A stretch of DNA of 42,515 nucleotides from NCBI GenBank assembly GCA_024641665.1, contig JAHECP010000036.1:1-42515 (forward strand), written 5' to 3'. The notes under the pieces were generated by a model. The model was not told the DNA's origin and made no database searches. It worked only from the letters and a program-made list of their open reading frames with translations. The position numbers and the translations under genes were made by a program. Position 1 is the stretch's first letter. Every line of letters begins with the position of its first letter. The DNA is from Acidobacteriota bacterium. GTDB lineage: Bacteria > Acidobacteriota > Vicinamibacteria > Vicinamibacterales > JAHECP01. Shown here piece after piece: positions 33,508 to 42,392 of the stretch.

Positions 33508-34284
33508 TCAGAACGAGGCATCAGTAAATGCTGCGAGCATCACCTCTTCTGACGGCGAGTGGAGCACGTATTGTTCTGCAAATTCGACAGCCTGCGGATA
33601 GCGAGTCTTCCGTATTCTTTCCGCCCCGTTCTCCAGAGCGTAGGAGGTGTGTCGAAGCTGAACGTCCGGCCCAAGGAGCAGCCAGTCGGCACCCGTACGC
33701 CCGAACGGCATCCCGACACTGCCGGCATTCACAACTCGGGTATCCACAATGAGGCGATCGAACTGCATGTGCGTGTGGCCGCAGACGACAACAGAGGCGC
33801 CAACGCCTTCGAACACTGAACCGAGGCGATGCTCGGGCGTCAGCCGTGTGAAGCATTCGACCTCACTGCGTGGTGTTCCGTGGCAGAACAGCACGTGACC
33901 CAGCCCCCCGATCTCCAACCGCAAGGTCTTCGGCCAACTTCGTAACACTTGGTCGTACTCTGGATGGATTTCTTCAGCCGTCCAGCGAAGAACTGCCTGA
34001 AGAGACTCGGGAAGTGGCTCCCCGGAGGTGGTGCCCCAGTACTTCACCGCGGTGGGACTGTCCACGCCAATTTGCGCGAGCACCGCCAACTCGCCATTTC
34101 CGTGAATGAACCGCACCGGGATGTCGAGGTCCAACAGCAACGCCAATGCAGCGCACGGCATCGGGCCAGGGAGAACGTCACCGCCTATGACGATCTGATC
34201 GACCTTGGCCGCGCGGACGTCCTCGAGTACGGCTTCGAGCGCCGGTAGGTTCCCATGGATATCGTACAGCGCCGCGATCGACAT
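33508..34284 (-). CDS. Metallophosphoesterase (YfcE/phosphodiesterase type)
   Basis: 258 aa from the ATG at 34284. Calcineurin-like motifs: D-x-H in AALYDIHGNLPALEAV, GGDV in IVIGGDVLPGPMP, GNGE in RFIHGNGELAV (GNHD-type), His in LFCHGTPRSE and the GHTH motif in VVVCGHTHMQFDR. This two-metal fold hydrolyses phosphodi- or monoesters; small cytosolic members often act on cyclic or bis-nucleotides. It is a cassette between attC 2 and attC 3 in normal orientation. Confidence 0.9.
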   Translation of the reverse strand: MSIAALYDIHGNLPALEAVLEDVRAAKVDQIVIGGDVLPGPMPCAALALLLDLDIPVRFIHGNGELAVLAQIGVDSPTAVKYWGTTSGEPLPESLQAVLRWTAEEIHPEYDQVLRSWPKTLRLEIGGLGHVLFCHGTPRSEVECFTRLTPEHRLGSVFEGVGASVVVCGHTHMQFDRLIVDTRVVNAGSVGMPFGRTGADWLLLGPDVQLRHTSYALENGAERIRKTRYPQAVEFAEQYVLHSPSEEVMLAAFTDASF

Positions 34285-34319
34285 CTCGGCCCCGCCACTT
34301 CCCAATGAACCATTTGTCC

Positions 34320-34393
34320 GCCGAACGTTGCGCTTCAGCCGCGGCGCTTTCACGATGTCACCGAGCGCCGACGGCTGCAAGCGCGTGTTGGGC
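34320..34393 (-). repeat. attC site 3
   Basis: 74 bp; GCCGAAC (34320-34326) to GTTGGGC (34387-34393). Stem CAGCCGCGGCGC / GCGCCGACGGCTG with a ~17-base variable centre. Short subfamily. Confidence 0.88.
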
Positions 34394-34429
34394 AGCAGCC
34401 CCCGCCGTCGATCTTCGAGAGCCGGTCGA

Positions 34430-34957
34430 TCAGGCCCCCTTACCGAGGACCCTGGCGATCGCGGTCATGGTATTCCAGTTGCGCGTGGTGACCGGTACCC
34501 CAAAGAGCCGGTCGAACGTGCCGAGGTAACCGATGACCTTCATGTGACGCCGATACAGGCCGAAGACGAACCGGTTATCCCTCGCGAGGAGTCTCAGCAA
34601 CCACGTGCCGCTGGAAGGAAAGCTCATGGGCATCGGCGGCGCCGAGCGGGGGCGTCGGGACAGGACGCTGACGAAGCGCATGATGTCGGGTCGCGTGGGT
34701 TGGTCCGCGAAGTGATTCTGAGACATCACCCTGACAATCTCGCGACCCTGGCAGATCATGATCTCCGCGTTAAAGGGAAGCCTGGATACCAATTCGGCGC
34801 GGAGTTGCGCCCGGGTGACCGGCCGCCGGATCACGAAGGTGCCCGCCGCGCCGATGTTGACCGCATCGAGGTGCTTCAGTTGTTTGGCGAGCGTGGTAGG
34901 TCGGAAGGTCCTGTGACCACCAACGTTGACCCCTCTCAGAAGAACCACCAGGGCCAC
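34430..34957 (-). CDS. DUF1697 family protein
   Basis: 175 aa from a GTG at 34957, chosen because AGGAG lies seven bases upstream and family members begin (M)ALVVLLRGVNVGGHRTFRP. NIGAAGTFVIRRPVTRAQLR and FNAEIMICQGREIVRVM also fit. DUF1697 proteins are widespread, of unknown function, with a ferredoxin-like fold. Single-gene cassette between attC 3 and 4. Confidence 0.88.
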   Translation of the reverse strand: MALVVLLRGVNVGGHRTFRPTTLAKQLKHLDAVNIGAAGTFVIRRPVTRAQLRAELVSRLPFNAEIMICQGREIVRVMSQNHFADQPTRPDIMRFVSVLSRRPRSAPPMPMSFPSSGTWLLRLLARDNRFVFGLYRRHMKVIGYLGTFDRLFGVPVTTRNWNTMTAIARVLGKGA

Positions 34958-35032
34958 GAGATCACTCCTGCTGGGGCCGCTCGATCCTGATCCACGTGGC
35001 CGGTCACAAACTGACCCGCCAGCCTCTTGTCT

Positions 35033-35127
35033 GCCTACGATCGGCTCACCGGCGACGGCCGCACACCGTCTCGTGGAGATTTCCGGTTTCACTGCGCGGC
35101 CGTCGCCTGGTGCAGCCGCTGTTAGGC
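35033..35127 (-). repeat. attC site 4 (degenerate far end)
   Basis: 95 bp; GTTAGGC at 35121-35127, and a one-base-short core GCCTACG at 35033-35039. Stem GGCGACGGCCGC / GCGCGGCCGTCGCC encloses ~31 variable bases. The weakened core may be recombination-deficient. Confidence 0.8.
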
Positions 35128-35128
35128 G

Positions 35129-36082
35129 TCAACGTTCGAGACCGAGCATGGGAGCCTTGAGGCTGGCGTTGTAACGTGCGATCGCAACGGCGATGCACAC
35201 CGCGACAAGGCCCCCCATCAAGATCGACCCGGGAGACGCTCCCAGCCGCTCGAAATACTGCGTGTAAAAGTGAATCGCTCCGAAGACGGCGAGCAAATTC
35301 ACCACCCAGCGCTTGTTCCTTCGGACGGCCCACACTCCAGTCGCAACGAGTCCGACGGCCCAGGCAATCACGAACACCCAGTCTGGGATCACCTCGCCAC
35401 CTCGAAGGTCCCAGACATCTGTTTGACGCCAGAGGGAATCGCCCCAAAGGGACCCAACCCAGAACCCGAGGTTGACCAGTAACAGGGACGTTCTGGCGAA
35501 AACGACAGCGAGTCGCTGGTAGTCGCTTGGCAACCGCAGCGACAGCATGTAGGCGACCCAGCTGGACAGACTAAACAGTGCGACCGTCACGGCCGGCTGC
35601 CGAATGACCAGCGCATACTCCGCGTGTCCGTAAGTCATCGCCGCACCGGCGGTTGCTGACAACGCCAACGCCCCCATGGCGACCAACAGGCCACTCTTCG
35701 CCCAAATTCCCCCGGCGAGACACAAGCCCGTCACGATTAAGAAGCCGGCCACGCCTCCCTCGGTAGCGATGATGATTCCCCCACTGGCCATGATCGATCC
35801 GACCAGAACCAGAATCGATCCCAGCGCTCCCCATCGCCTGATGAATCCTGCGCGTATCGTAATGCCAGCGACCGACAAAACGATGCCCAGCACAACGGAG
35901 GCGGCCGCTGACCCAAGCAGCGCCAGAGTGCCTCCCGCGGTTGCCACGACACCGAAGCCGATCAGAATGTTGAATGCAAGGGAACCTGTGTCTTCTGCGG
36001 CGAACTCTCTGAGCCGCGCGTGCTCCGCCTTGGTGAGACGCCCTTCCACAAGGAGCTTGTCGATGTCCAAGATTACCTTCAT
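35129..36082 (-). CDS. DUF2157-type membrane protein
   Basis: 317 aa from the ATG at 36082 (GGAG upstream). The cytosolic N-terminus LVEGRLTKAEHARLREFAAE is the short DUF2157 lead. About ten hydrophobic helices follow (NILIGFGVVATAGGTLALLG; GLVAVCIAVAIARYNA). The function of the family is unknown. As an integral membrane protein it is a fairly large cassette. Its TGA stop lies two bases outside attC 4. AT content is higher than in the flanking chromosomal genes, in keeping with transfer. Confidence 0.8.
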   Translation of the reverse strand: MKVILDIDKLLVEGRLTKAEHARLREFAAEDTGSLAFNILIGFGVVATAGGTLALLGSAAASVVLGIVLSVAGITIRAGFIRRWGALGSILVLVGSIMASGGIIIATEGGVAGFLIVTGLCLAGGIWAKSGLLVAMGALALSATAGAAMTYGHAEYALVIRQPAVTVALFSLSSWVAYMLSLRLPSDYQRLAVVFARTSLLLVNLGFWVGSLWGDSLWRQTDVWDLRGGEVIPDWVFVIAWAVGLVATGVWAVRRNKRWVVNLLAVFGAIHFYTQYFERLGASPGSILMGGLVAVCIAVAIARYNASLKAPMLGLER

Positions 36083-36100
36083 GGTTGGCTCCGTGTGTAC

Positions 36101-36192
36101 GCATTGGCGCTCAGCCGCGACCCGTGCGGAGGTGACGCCTCGATCTGGCTTTCTTTCGAGCGCGGGTCGACGGCTGCAGCGCCTTGTTAGCC
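36101..36192 (-). repeat. attC site 5 (degenerate far end)
   Basis: 92 bp; GTTAGCC at 36186-36192. The opposite core is degraded (GCATTGG at 36101-36107). Stem CAGCCGCGACCCG / CGGGTCGACGGCTG is intact. The toxin reading frame runs through the site and ends at 36111. Confidence 0.8.
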
Positions 36193-36452
36193 GGCTTTCG
36201 TCCGACCAGCTTGTCGTATTCCGTATGCGAGCCAATCCAGAACCACACCAAGTCCCCCGCTACCTCGGTCGCGAGAGCCCGGTAGTGGAGGCCGACGCGG
36301 ACGGACCAGAGCGAGGCAATCTTCTTGAAGCGCAGCGACTTGTGGGTCGGGTCTGTCTTGAGGAGCGTGTAGTTGCGATCCGCGAGCCTGCGAATCCCCT
36401 CGGGCAACCCCCGGTAGCAGCGCCAGAAACGGGGGCTGGCGTGGTGATTCAC
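36111..36452 (-). CDS. RelE/ParE-like toxin with an attC-encoded tail
   Basis: 113 aa. The GTG at 36452 overlaps the antitoxin stop (GTGA). The RelE-type core is SPRFWRCYRGLPEGIRRLAD, then TDPTHKSLRFKKIASLWSVR and VWFWIGSHTEYDKLV. A typical family member would end around YDKLVG; here ~30 more residues (ANKALQPSTRARKKARSR and beyond) are translated from attC 5. Such toxins are usually ribosome-dependent mRNases. The tail may be neutral or alter stability. Confidence 0.82.
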   Translation of the reverse strand: MNHHASPRFWRCYRGLPEGIRRLADRNYTLLKTDPTHKSLRFKKIASLWSVRVGLHYRALATEVAGDLVWFWIGSHTEYDKLVGRKPANKALQPSTRARKKARSRRHLRTGRG

Positions 36453-36649
36453 AACGCCTTCGTGCGACCCGCCTGACGGTCGCGCTGTGCTTCGCGAACC
36501 AGGGCATCGAGCCGACCGGCGGCGACGTCGGACGCAAGCTGACGGTCCCATTCCGCCGCGTCGTATTCGGCGAACCACTTCCGGAAGCGCGCCAAGTCCC
36601 TCTTCGGAAGGCGCTTCACCGCCCCGGTGATTTCAGCAACAGTCGTCAT
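36449..36649 (-). CDS. Antitoxin partner of the RelE/ParE-like toxin
   Basis: 66 aa. TVAEITGAVKRLPKRDLARF then RKWFAEYDAAEWDRQLASD and DALVREAQRDRQAG. This is the all-helical, charged type of small antitoxin that commonly precedes RelE/ParE toxins. No separate DNA-binding motif is obvious. It overlaps the toxin gene by four bases and starts 53 bases inside attC 6's cassette. Pairing with the toxin is inferred from order and overlap. Confidence 0.8.
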   Translation of the reverse strand: MTTVAEITGAVKRLPKRDLARFRKWFAEYDAAEWDRQLASDVAAGRLDALVREAQRDRQAGRTKAL

Positions 36650-36702
36650 GGAAACAGGCTACTCCCCTATGCCGCTCTTGGCAACTCAACCGGGCGTTGT
36701 CC

Positions 36703-36789
36703 GGCAACGTGGCGCTTCAGCCGCGGCGCGCTCGTTCCTTGGATCTTCCGAAAGACGACATGCGCGCCGTCGGCTGCAAGCTGTTAGGC
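36703..36789 (-). repeat. attC site 6
   Basis: 87 bp; GTTAGGC at 36783-36789 and a variant core GGCAACG at 36703-36709. Stem CAGCCGCGGCGCGC / GCGCGCCGTCGGCTG with ~35 variable bases. Short-stem subfamily with an enlarged loop. Confidence 0.85.
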
Positions 36790-36801
36790 AGCGTCCCGCC
36801 T

Positions 36802-37572
36802 CTACGGCCGAATCAGCACCCTTACAGGAAATGGATTCGCGTCTCGACTCAAGTCCGATTCGATCCCTCGCGGGTTCGCGATGATCCCGGCAGGATCGTA
36901 GACGAAGCACACAAGGGCCTGACATCCAGGATGTGCCTTGTATCGGTCGATGTCCTCGATCAACTGCGACGAGACCTCCTTAGCGCCCAGACCGCTCCGC
37001 GTCATCTTCGCCTCGACCACAATGGATTCCTGCTTGAGCAAGAAGTCCATGCGGGACGCCTTACCCGCGTAGCTCGGGGTGTTCTCTTCCGGCCGAACAT
37101 CTGCGAAGTGCAGCAGAAGGAGTGCGTGCACCAGATCCTGCACATCGTACTCGTCCTGAACGTCGAGCGTGGCACGACCGCCGTGGCGCGATCGAAGTTG
37201 ACGCGCAACCAGATGAAACCTCGAACAGACTTGCTCAAGCAACAACAGCGGACTTTGCTCAGGTGCGCTACCCAAATCACCTGCGGCGAGATCCTCTTTA
37301 GCGGCACGAAGAATCCCAAGGCCGGCCTCAACCGTTCCCTGATATCCCTTCTGAACCTGAGTCTTGAAATTCTCGACGTAGACGTGCCCATTCCCCAAGA
37401 GCGACACGAGGCACGCAAGCGCCTGTGTCCGCCACTCAGCGAAGGGCCCTGAACTGAGCGTGGGAAACCCTATTACCCCTGGTGGATTTGGCCGATGCGT
37501 TCCAAGAACCGCTTGGCCCTTCGCGATGAGCTGATCTAGCCGCTCAAGTGACTTCTGTCCCGCCATGTCCAT
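36802..37572 (-). CDS. PD-(D/E)XK-like nuclease, probable
   Basis: 256 aa. The C-terminal half has the order expected for a PD-(D/E)XK core: SRMDFLLKQESIVVEAKMTR (D, then E-x-K), followed by a helix with Q/D (SSQLIEDIDRYKAHPGCQAL) and strand VCFVYDPAGII. This arrangement resembles DpnII/MboI-like and other REase-fold proteins. The N-terminal part (LVSLLGNGHVYVENFKTQVQ) is helical. Likely a stand-alone DNA- or RNA-cleaving protein, perhaps defensive; no methylase accompanies it. The start (ATG 37572 or 37566) lies close to attC 7, which leaves little leader. Confidence 0.68.
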   Translation of the reverse strand: MDMAGQKSLERLDQLIAKGQAVLGTHRPNPPGVIGFPTLSSGPFAEWRTQALACLVSLLGNGHVYVENFKTQVQKGYQGTVEAGLGILRAAKEDLAAGDLGSAPEQSPLLLLEQVCSRFHLVARQLRSRHGGRATLDVQDEYDVQDLVHALLLLHFADVRPEENTPSYAGKASRMDFLLKQESIVVEAKMTRSGLGAKEVSSQLIEDIDRYKAHPGCQALVCFVYDPAGIIANPRGIESDLSRDANPFPVRVLIRP

Positions 37573-37585
37573 TCTCGAATCCGCT

Positions 37586-37679
37586 GCCTAACGACCCGCG
37601 GTGAGCCGCAACCGGTGCGCCTCAACGCTCTTCCGAACGATGCCGCGCGCCGGTTGACGGCTCCACCGCGTGGTTAGGC
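37586..37679 (-). repeat. attC site 7
   Basis: 94 bp; GCCTAAC (37586-37592) to GTTAGGC (37673-37679), both cores perfect. Stem ACCGGTGCGCC / CGCGCGCCGGTTG. Long subfamily shared with site 1. Confidence 0.92.
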
Positions 37680-37712
37680 AGCCCACCGAGACACGAGGGG
37701 AACATCCAGATG

Positions 37713-38293
37713 TCATCTCTGCTGCTCTTGATGCTGGATCGAAACGACTTCTGATCCGGCCGCGAACAACTCGGTCTTGATTTCGTCAACGAGCCCCCAG
37801 GCCTGGGCTTCTTCCGGGTTAAGCGGGGGTTAAGCGTTGTTCGATCCAACATCGCTCGCGTCACGTCATCAACCGACTTTCCCGTGTTGGCTGCAACAAC
37901 TTTGGCGATGTTTTCGATGTCAATTCTCAGACCTTTGAGGCGCTCCTCAAGTTGCTTCTCTTCGAGGTTCGCACCCTGCGGAAAGCCGGCACTCACGCCG
38001 TGCAGCAGAAACCTCGCCTGCGGCACGCAGAAACGCTTCCGACCCGCGCAGTAGAGGACCACACCTATGGAGTCGACGCTGCCGAAGTTGTGGGTGGAGA
38101 TGTTGGCCGGTAGGCCCTTGAGATAGTTGTACGCGCTGAGGCCGTGGAAGACCGAACCACCAGGAGACGAAACCAGAATGATGAAGTTGCGCTGTCCAGC
38201 GCCAAGCCTCTGATCGATCGCTTGCATCAGTGCGTTGATCGTGGCGTCGATCACCGGTGCGAAGAACTTGATGACGGTCGGTTGATTAGCCAT
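37713..38293 (-). pseudogene. ClpP-like serine protease cassette gene, frameshifted
   Basis: The ATG at 38293 opens ANQPTVIKFFAPVIDATINA. The ClpP-fold core is intact: LVSSPGGSVFHGLSAYNYLK, the nucleophile Ser in NFGSVDSIGVVLYCAG, and the His in PQARFLLHGVSAGF. At about 37817-37840 an 11-base near-tandem duplication (CTTAACCC twice) shifts the frame after TTLNP. In the other frame the natural end continues EEAQAWGLVDEIKTELF... to a TGA at 37713-37715. As it stands translation runs on to 37622, inside attC 7. The protease is probably C-terminally altered; an assembly error must be excluded. Confidence 0.8.
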
Positions 38294-39512
<1,219 letters not shown>

Positions 39513-39582
39513 GCTAACCATTGCGAATGAGCCGCGCGCCCGCAGGATCGCCGGGCGCGTCGGCTCCATTCGCGTGTCAGCC
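39513..39582 (-). repeat. attC site 9 (abutted by IS110)
   Basis: 70 bp; stem GCGAATGAGCCG-CGCGCCCG / CGGGCGCG-TCGGCTCCATTCGC is nearly perfect. Outer cores are altered: GCTAACC at 39513-39519 next to the IS, GTCAGCC at 39576-39582. Serves the two-gene cassette to its right. Confidence 0.8.
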
Positions 39583-39639
39583 AGCTTCGTTGCGCGTTGG
39601 CCAGCGATCGCTTCACTCCCGGTGGCCCGGCTGTCTCAG

Positions 39640-39990
39640 TCACTGCAGGTACACCGCTCCCACCTCAAACGCCTCCTCTGGAGTGCCAAGTAATGTGCCG
39701 TTCGGGAAGAACGTGGGTTCGTAGCGCTCATGGCTGTACGTGTAGAACGCCACGCTCCACTTCTCTTCGTTGCCCAAAAAACGAAGGCGACAGAGATGGA
39801 CAGGTCCGGTACCCTCGTGAACCCACGCGTCGACGTAGCACAGCGCGCCGCGAAAGCGGATGTCGAGCTTCCGAAACTTGCCCGCGTAGTGCGCCTCCGC
39901 ATGCGAGCGGATTCGTTGCTCGGTACGTAGACGAACCGTCGGGGGAATCGGTCGACCGCCGGAATGCGGATTGTACACCCAAGCACGCAT
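39640..39990 (-). CDS. Cassette protein of unknown function (second gene)
   Basis: 116 aa from the ATG at 39990, chosen for GAGG six bases upstream; a GTG at 40002 is possible. AWVYNPHSGGRPIPPTVRLR then HAEAHYAGKFRKLDIRFRGA, CYVDAWVHEGTGPVHLCRLR and FLGNEEKWSVAFYTYSHERY. Alternating strands rich in aromatic and charged residues suggest a small alpha/beta fold. No family was recognised. Likely translated with the upstream gene as one cassette unit. Confidence 0.7.
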   Translation of the reverse strand: MRAWVYNPHSGGRPIPPTVRLRTEQRIRSHAEAHYAGKFRKLDIRFRGALCYVDAWVHEGTGPVHLCRLRFLGNEEKWSVAFYTYSHERYEPTFFPNGTLLGTPEEAFEVGAVYLQ

Positions 39991-40044
39991 CGATGGCCTC
40001 ACCCGCGGCTGGTCAGCGGCCGCCTCGATCCCACCCAGAAACCG

Positions 40045-40380
40045 TCACACCCATTCAACGTGGACCTTGTCCCCACGCATGCCGCACACAACCAGATACC
40101 GTCGGTCATTCGGATGATGAAGCGCCCGGTACGCCCCGAGTTCCGCGATCAGCTCGTCGGGATCCGACGACTTTAGCTCGTCCCACAAGCTGGGATTCGA
40201 CGTCTCGAACTCTCTCAGCATCGAACGGTAGTCTGGTGTCTGGCTGTCGCTGCGCCGATTCCACGCAATGTGCGCGAGTAACAGCGCGGCGTGCGCCGCT
40301 TCCGATGATGGCGGCGCCTCAGGCCGCCGAAGGACCGTGAACGCCATTTCCTTGATGATTGCCGACAATGGACGCTTCAT
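40045..40380 (-). CDS. Cassette protein of unknown function (first gene)
   Basis: 111 aa. KRPLSAIIKEMAFTVLRRPE, SSEAAHAALLLAHIAWNRRS, LREFETSNPSLWDELKSSDP, DELIAELGAYRALHHPNDRR and a last strand YLVVCGMRGDKVHVEWV. Mostly helical with one terminal beta hairpin. No family recognised. It starts 22 bases after attC 10 and is followed at 54 bases by the second gene with no attC between, so both form a two-gene cassette. Confidence 0.72.
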   Translation of the reverse strand: MKRPLSAIIKEMAFTVLRRPEAPPSSEAAHAALLLAHIAWNRRSDSQTPDYRSMLREFETSNPSLWDELKSSDPDELIAELGAYRALHHPNDRRYLVVCGMRGDKVHVEWV

Positions 40381-40401
40381 GTTCAGGTTGGTGTTTCGTC
40401 T

Positions 40402-40474
40402 GGCTAACGCTAGTTTTCAGCCGCGGCGGCTCAGGATCCCACGAGCCGCCGACGGCTGCAAAACTTTGTTAGGC
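40402..40474 (-). repeat. attC site 10
   Basis: 73 bp; GGCTAAC (40402-40408) to GTTAGGC (40468-40474). Stem TTTTCAGCCGCGGCGGCTC / GAGCCGCCGACGGCTGCAAAA is almost perfect. The TAA stop of the DUF4062 gene is part of the right core. Confidence 0.92.
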
Positions 40475-41653
40475 GTCGTGTTCGTCACCAAGAAGGACGT
40501 CGAGTGCTCTGATGGTTTCGCTCACAGTTCGGCGCCCCTCCTCCAAGCTGTCGACAACCTCTTGAAGGACAGCCGCGGTTTCCCGTTTTGCTCTATTCAG
40601 CACGGCAGTCATTCTAGGCAGCCCCTGCACGCTCGCCCTGAACGAATCCGTCGACCCGTGAGCGCTGGCGAGCGCATCGCGAAAACTCGCCAAACCGCTG
40701 CGAGCCTCTCGCACTTGCTTCCTGTCCTCCGTGGCCATCGCTGCGCCCATGAGTGCGGCCCGGGCAGCCGAATCGGCACCCTTCCGCAAGGTGTCTCGAA
40801 ACAGCGGAATCTCGGTTTTCATCCGGGCCACGAACTGGTCCATATCGCCGGCGGCCTTCTCGATCAGCGCCCTCGCCTCACGCCTGCCGACTTGCCCATG
40901 AGACTCGGCAGTCGCATCATTCATCTCGCGTGTTCGCTCTTGCATCCGCTGTCCAAGAGACGTCGTTTCACTCGCAATCCGTCCGGTGATCTCGTTCAGA
41001 GACCCGAAGTACTCGTCCACCTGATCCAGGAAGTCCAACAGGCCGAGTTCATCCACATCGTCAGCCTTCGTTGCAGCGGGGACTGTCGCTGGAAGGGTCA
41101 CTGGTCTGTGCGTGTCCCGGTCCCCAACGAACTCCTGAATCTGACGCGCTAGGTGAAGGCGTAAGAGGCGCTCGAACTCGTCGAGGGCTCCAAATTTCCA
41201 GTACAACGTGCCCTCGGAACCGAGGGACGCTTGAAACTTCTGAACACGGCCAATTTGATCCGGGTCAATTGCGCTCGGGGCGATTGGCGCATCCTTGAAG
41301 TAGAACATGATCCGCACGGCTGTCGGATCGGTTCGGTACCGAGCCAATGCCCTCGAGAACTCTTCTTCCGTCCCGGATCCGGCCCGGCCCGTTGGCGTAC
41401 CGTACCGGCCCCACATCATTCCGATGAAGATGTCCGGGGTCTCAGTCAGCTCGCGGTTCAGAACATCCTGCGGGTCTCGGCCGACGCCTGGGTAGCCGTG
41501 CGTTTCCCAACGGACCAACTCCAATCGAAGGCCCAGTGTTCGGCTCCAAGTGAGGTTCAGCTCGCGTACGATGTCTTCGAGACGCGCTCTTTCGGCCTCA
41601 AGGTCTGATGGAGACGCTACCAGTACAACCAAGACACGTTCATCTCGAGGCAT
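40469..41653 (-). CDS. DUF4062-domain protein with long helical C-terminus
   Basis: 394 aa. Residues 1-140 are DUF4062: VLVVLVASPSDLEAERARLE, LELVRWETHGYPGVGRDPQD, ETPDIFIGMMWGRYGTPTGR and GSGTEEEFSRALARYR. This Rossmann-like fold is related to TIR-type domains and is found with NTPases and other signalling modules in conflict systems. Residues ~190-390 are helical with coiled-coil character (EITGRIASETTSLGQRMQER, SLEEGRRTVSETIRALDVLL), resembling sensor or oligomerisation regions. No catalytic domain is fused. A defence or signalling role is inference. Confidence 0.8.
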   Translation of the reverse strand: MPRDERVLVVLVASPSDLEAERARLEDIVRELNLTWSRTLGLRLELVRWETHGYPGVGRDPQDVLNRELTETPDIFIGMMWGRYGTPTGRAGSGTEEEFSRALARYRTDPTAVRIMFYFKDAPIAPSAIDPDQIGRVQKFQASLGSEGTLYWKFGALDEFERLLRLHLARQIQEFVGDRDTHRPVTLPATVPAATKADDVDELGLLDFLDQVDEYFGSLNEITGRIASETTSLGQRMQERTREMNDATAESHGQVGRREARALIEKAAGDMDQFVARMKTEIPLFRDTLRKGADSAARAALMGAAMATEDRKQVREARSGLASFRDALASAHGSTDSFRASVQGLPRMTAVLNRAKRETAAVLQEVVDSLEEGRRTVSETIRALDVLLGDEHDA

Positions 41654-41682
41654 GATTTCCGCTTCCGATGTGGGCAGAAGAC

Positions 41683-41766
41683 GCCTAACGTTTCGCGCTG
41701 AGCCGCGCGCCGCACCAATAGTGTGCCACGGCTCGCGAGCGCGACGGCTCCAGCGCGCTGTTAGGC
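41683..41766 (-). repeat. attC site 11
   Basis: 84 bp; GCCTAAC (41683-41689) to GTTAGGC (41760-41766), both perfect. Stem GCGCTGAGCCGCGCGC / GCGCGACGGCTCCAGCGC. The TAA of the next cassette gene lies in the right core. Confidence 0.92.
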
Positions 41767-42366
41767 ATCATCTTTGGACGCATCCGTGATCTGTCGGAGC
41801 GTGTTGTCAACGAGATTGCGGCCGAATTCGCCCGTGCCACGCAACGCCTTCAGGAAGTTCATTGCGAGAGCGGCGGCACCATCAAGGCGCCAGTTCACGT
41901 CCAAGAATGTCGAGCTCTCAAGCCTCACCGGCTGCTGAGCCGTAAAGACAAGGGTGCTACCCCTGAACACGCAATGCACGAAGTCTCTTCCGTCTAAGAC
42001 GACTTCCTCAACTCCAAAGAGTTTGTCCTGGACGAGCTCCTGGCTGGCCATTTGAGCATGGGCCTGCGGCGACGGCGCAGTAGGACCGATCGTGAGGCTG
42101 CGAAAGAAACCCTCCTCGGTCCTGAAATCGCTGGGCGCATACAGCTTCCCCGGATGCCGCACAACCAGCCACGCAAACACACCAAAAACGAAGGGTGGAA
42201 AGAGGCAAAGGAACCAGACCAGTGGCTGCAACTCTCGTACGGGAAACGTGCTCCGAGCTAACCCCAGGGTCACAGCGGCGATCACTTCGATGACCACGAT
42301 GAAGAGTGCCACGACGCCAAGCGGATTCCGGGCGAGTTGCTTGGCGGCGTTGCTGAGGGCCTTCAT
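41761..42366 (-). CDS. Membrane-anchored cassette protein of unknown function
   Basis: 201 aa. Two N-terminal helices (VVALFIVVIEVIAAVTLGLA; PLVWFLCLFPPFVFGVFAWL) precede a cytosolic or periplasmic region. The soluble part has short beta segments (EEVVLDGRDFVHCVFRGSTL, VFTAQQPVRLESSTFLDVNW) resembling a single-turn pentapeptide-like or beta-helical piece, then a helical tail. No family assigned. Stop codon within attC 11. Confidence 0.7.
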   Translation of the reverse strand: MKALSNAAKQLARNPLGVVALFIVVIEVIAAVTLGLARSTFPVRELQPLVWFLCLFPPFVFGVFAWLVVRHPGKLYAPSDFRTEEGFFRSLTIGPTAPSPQAHAQMASQELVQDKLFGVEEVVLDGRDFVHCVFRGSTLVFTAQQPVRLESSTFLDVNWRLDGAAALAMNFLKALRGTGEFGRNLVDNTLRQITDASKDDA

Positions 42367-42392
42367 GTGTTTGTCGCTCAGATGCTGATGAT

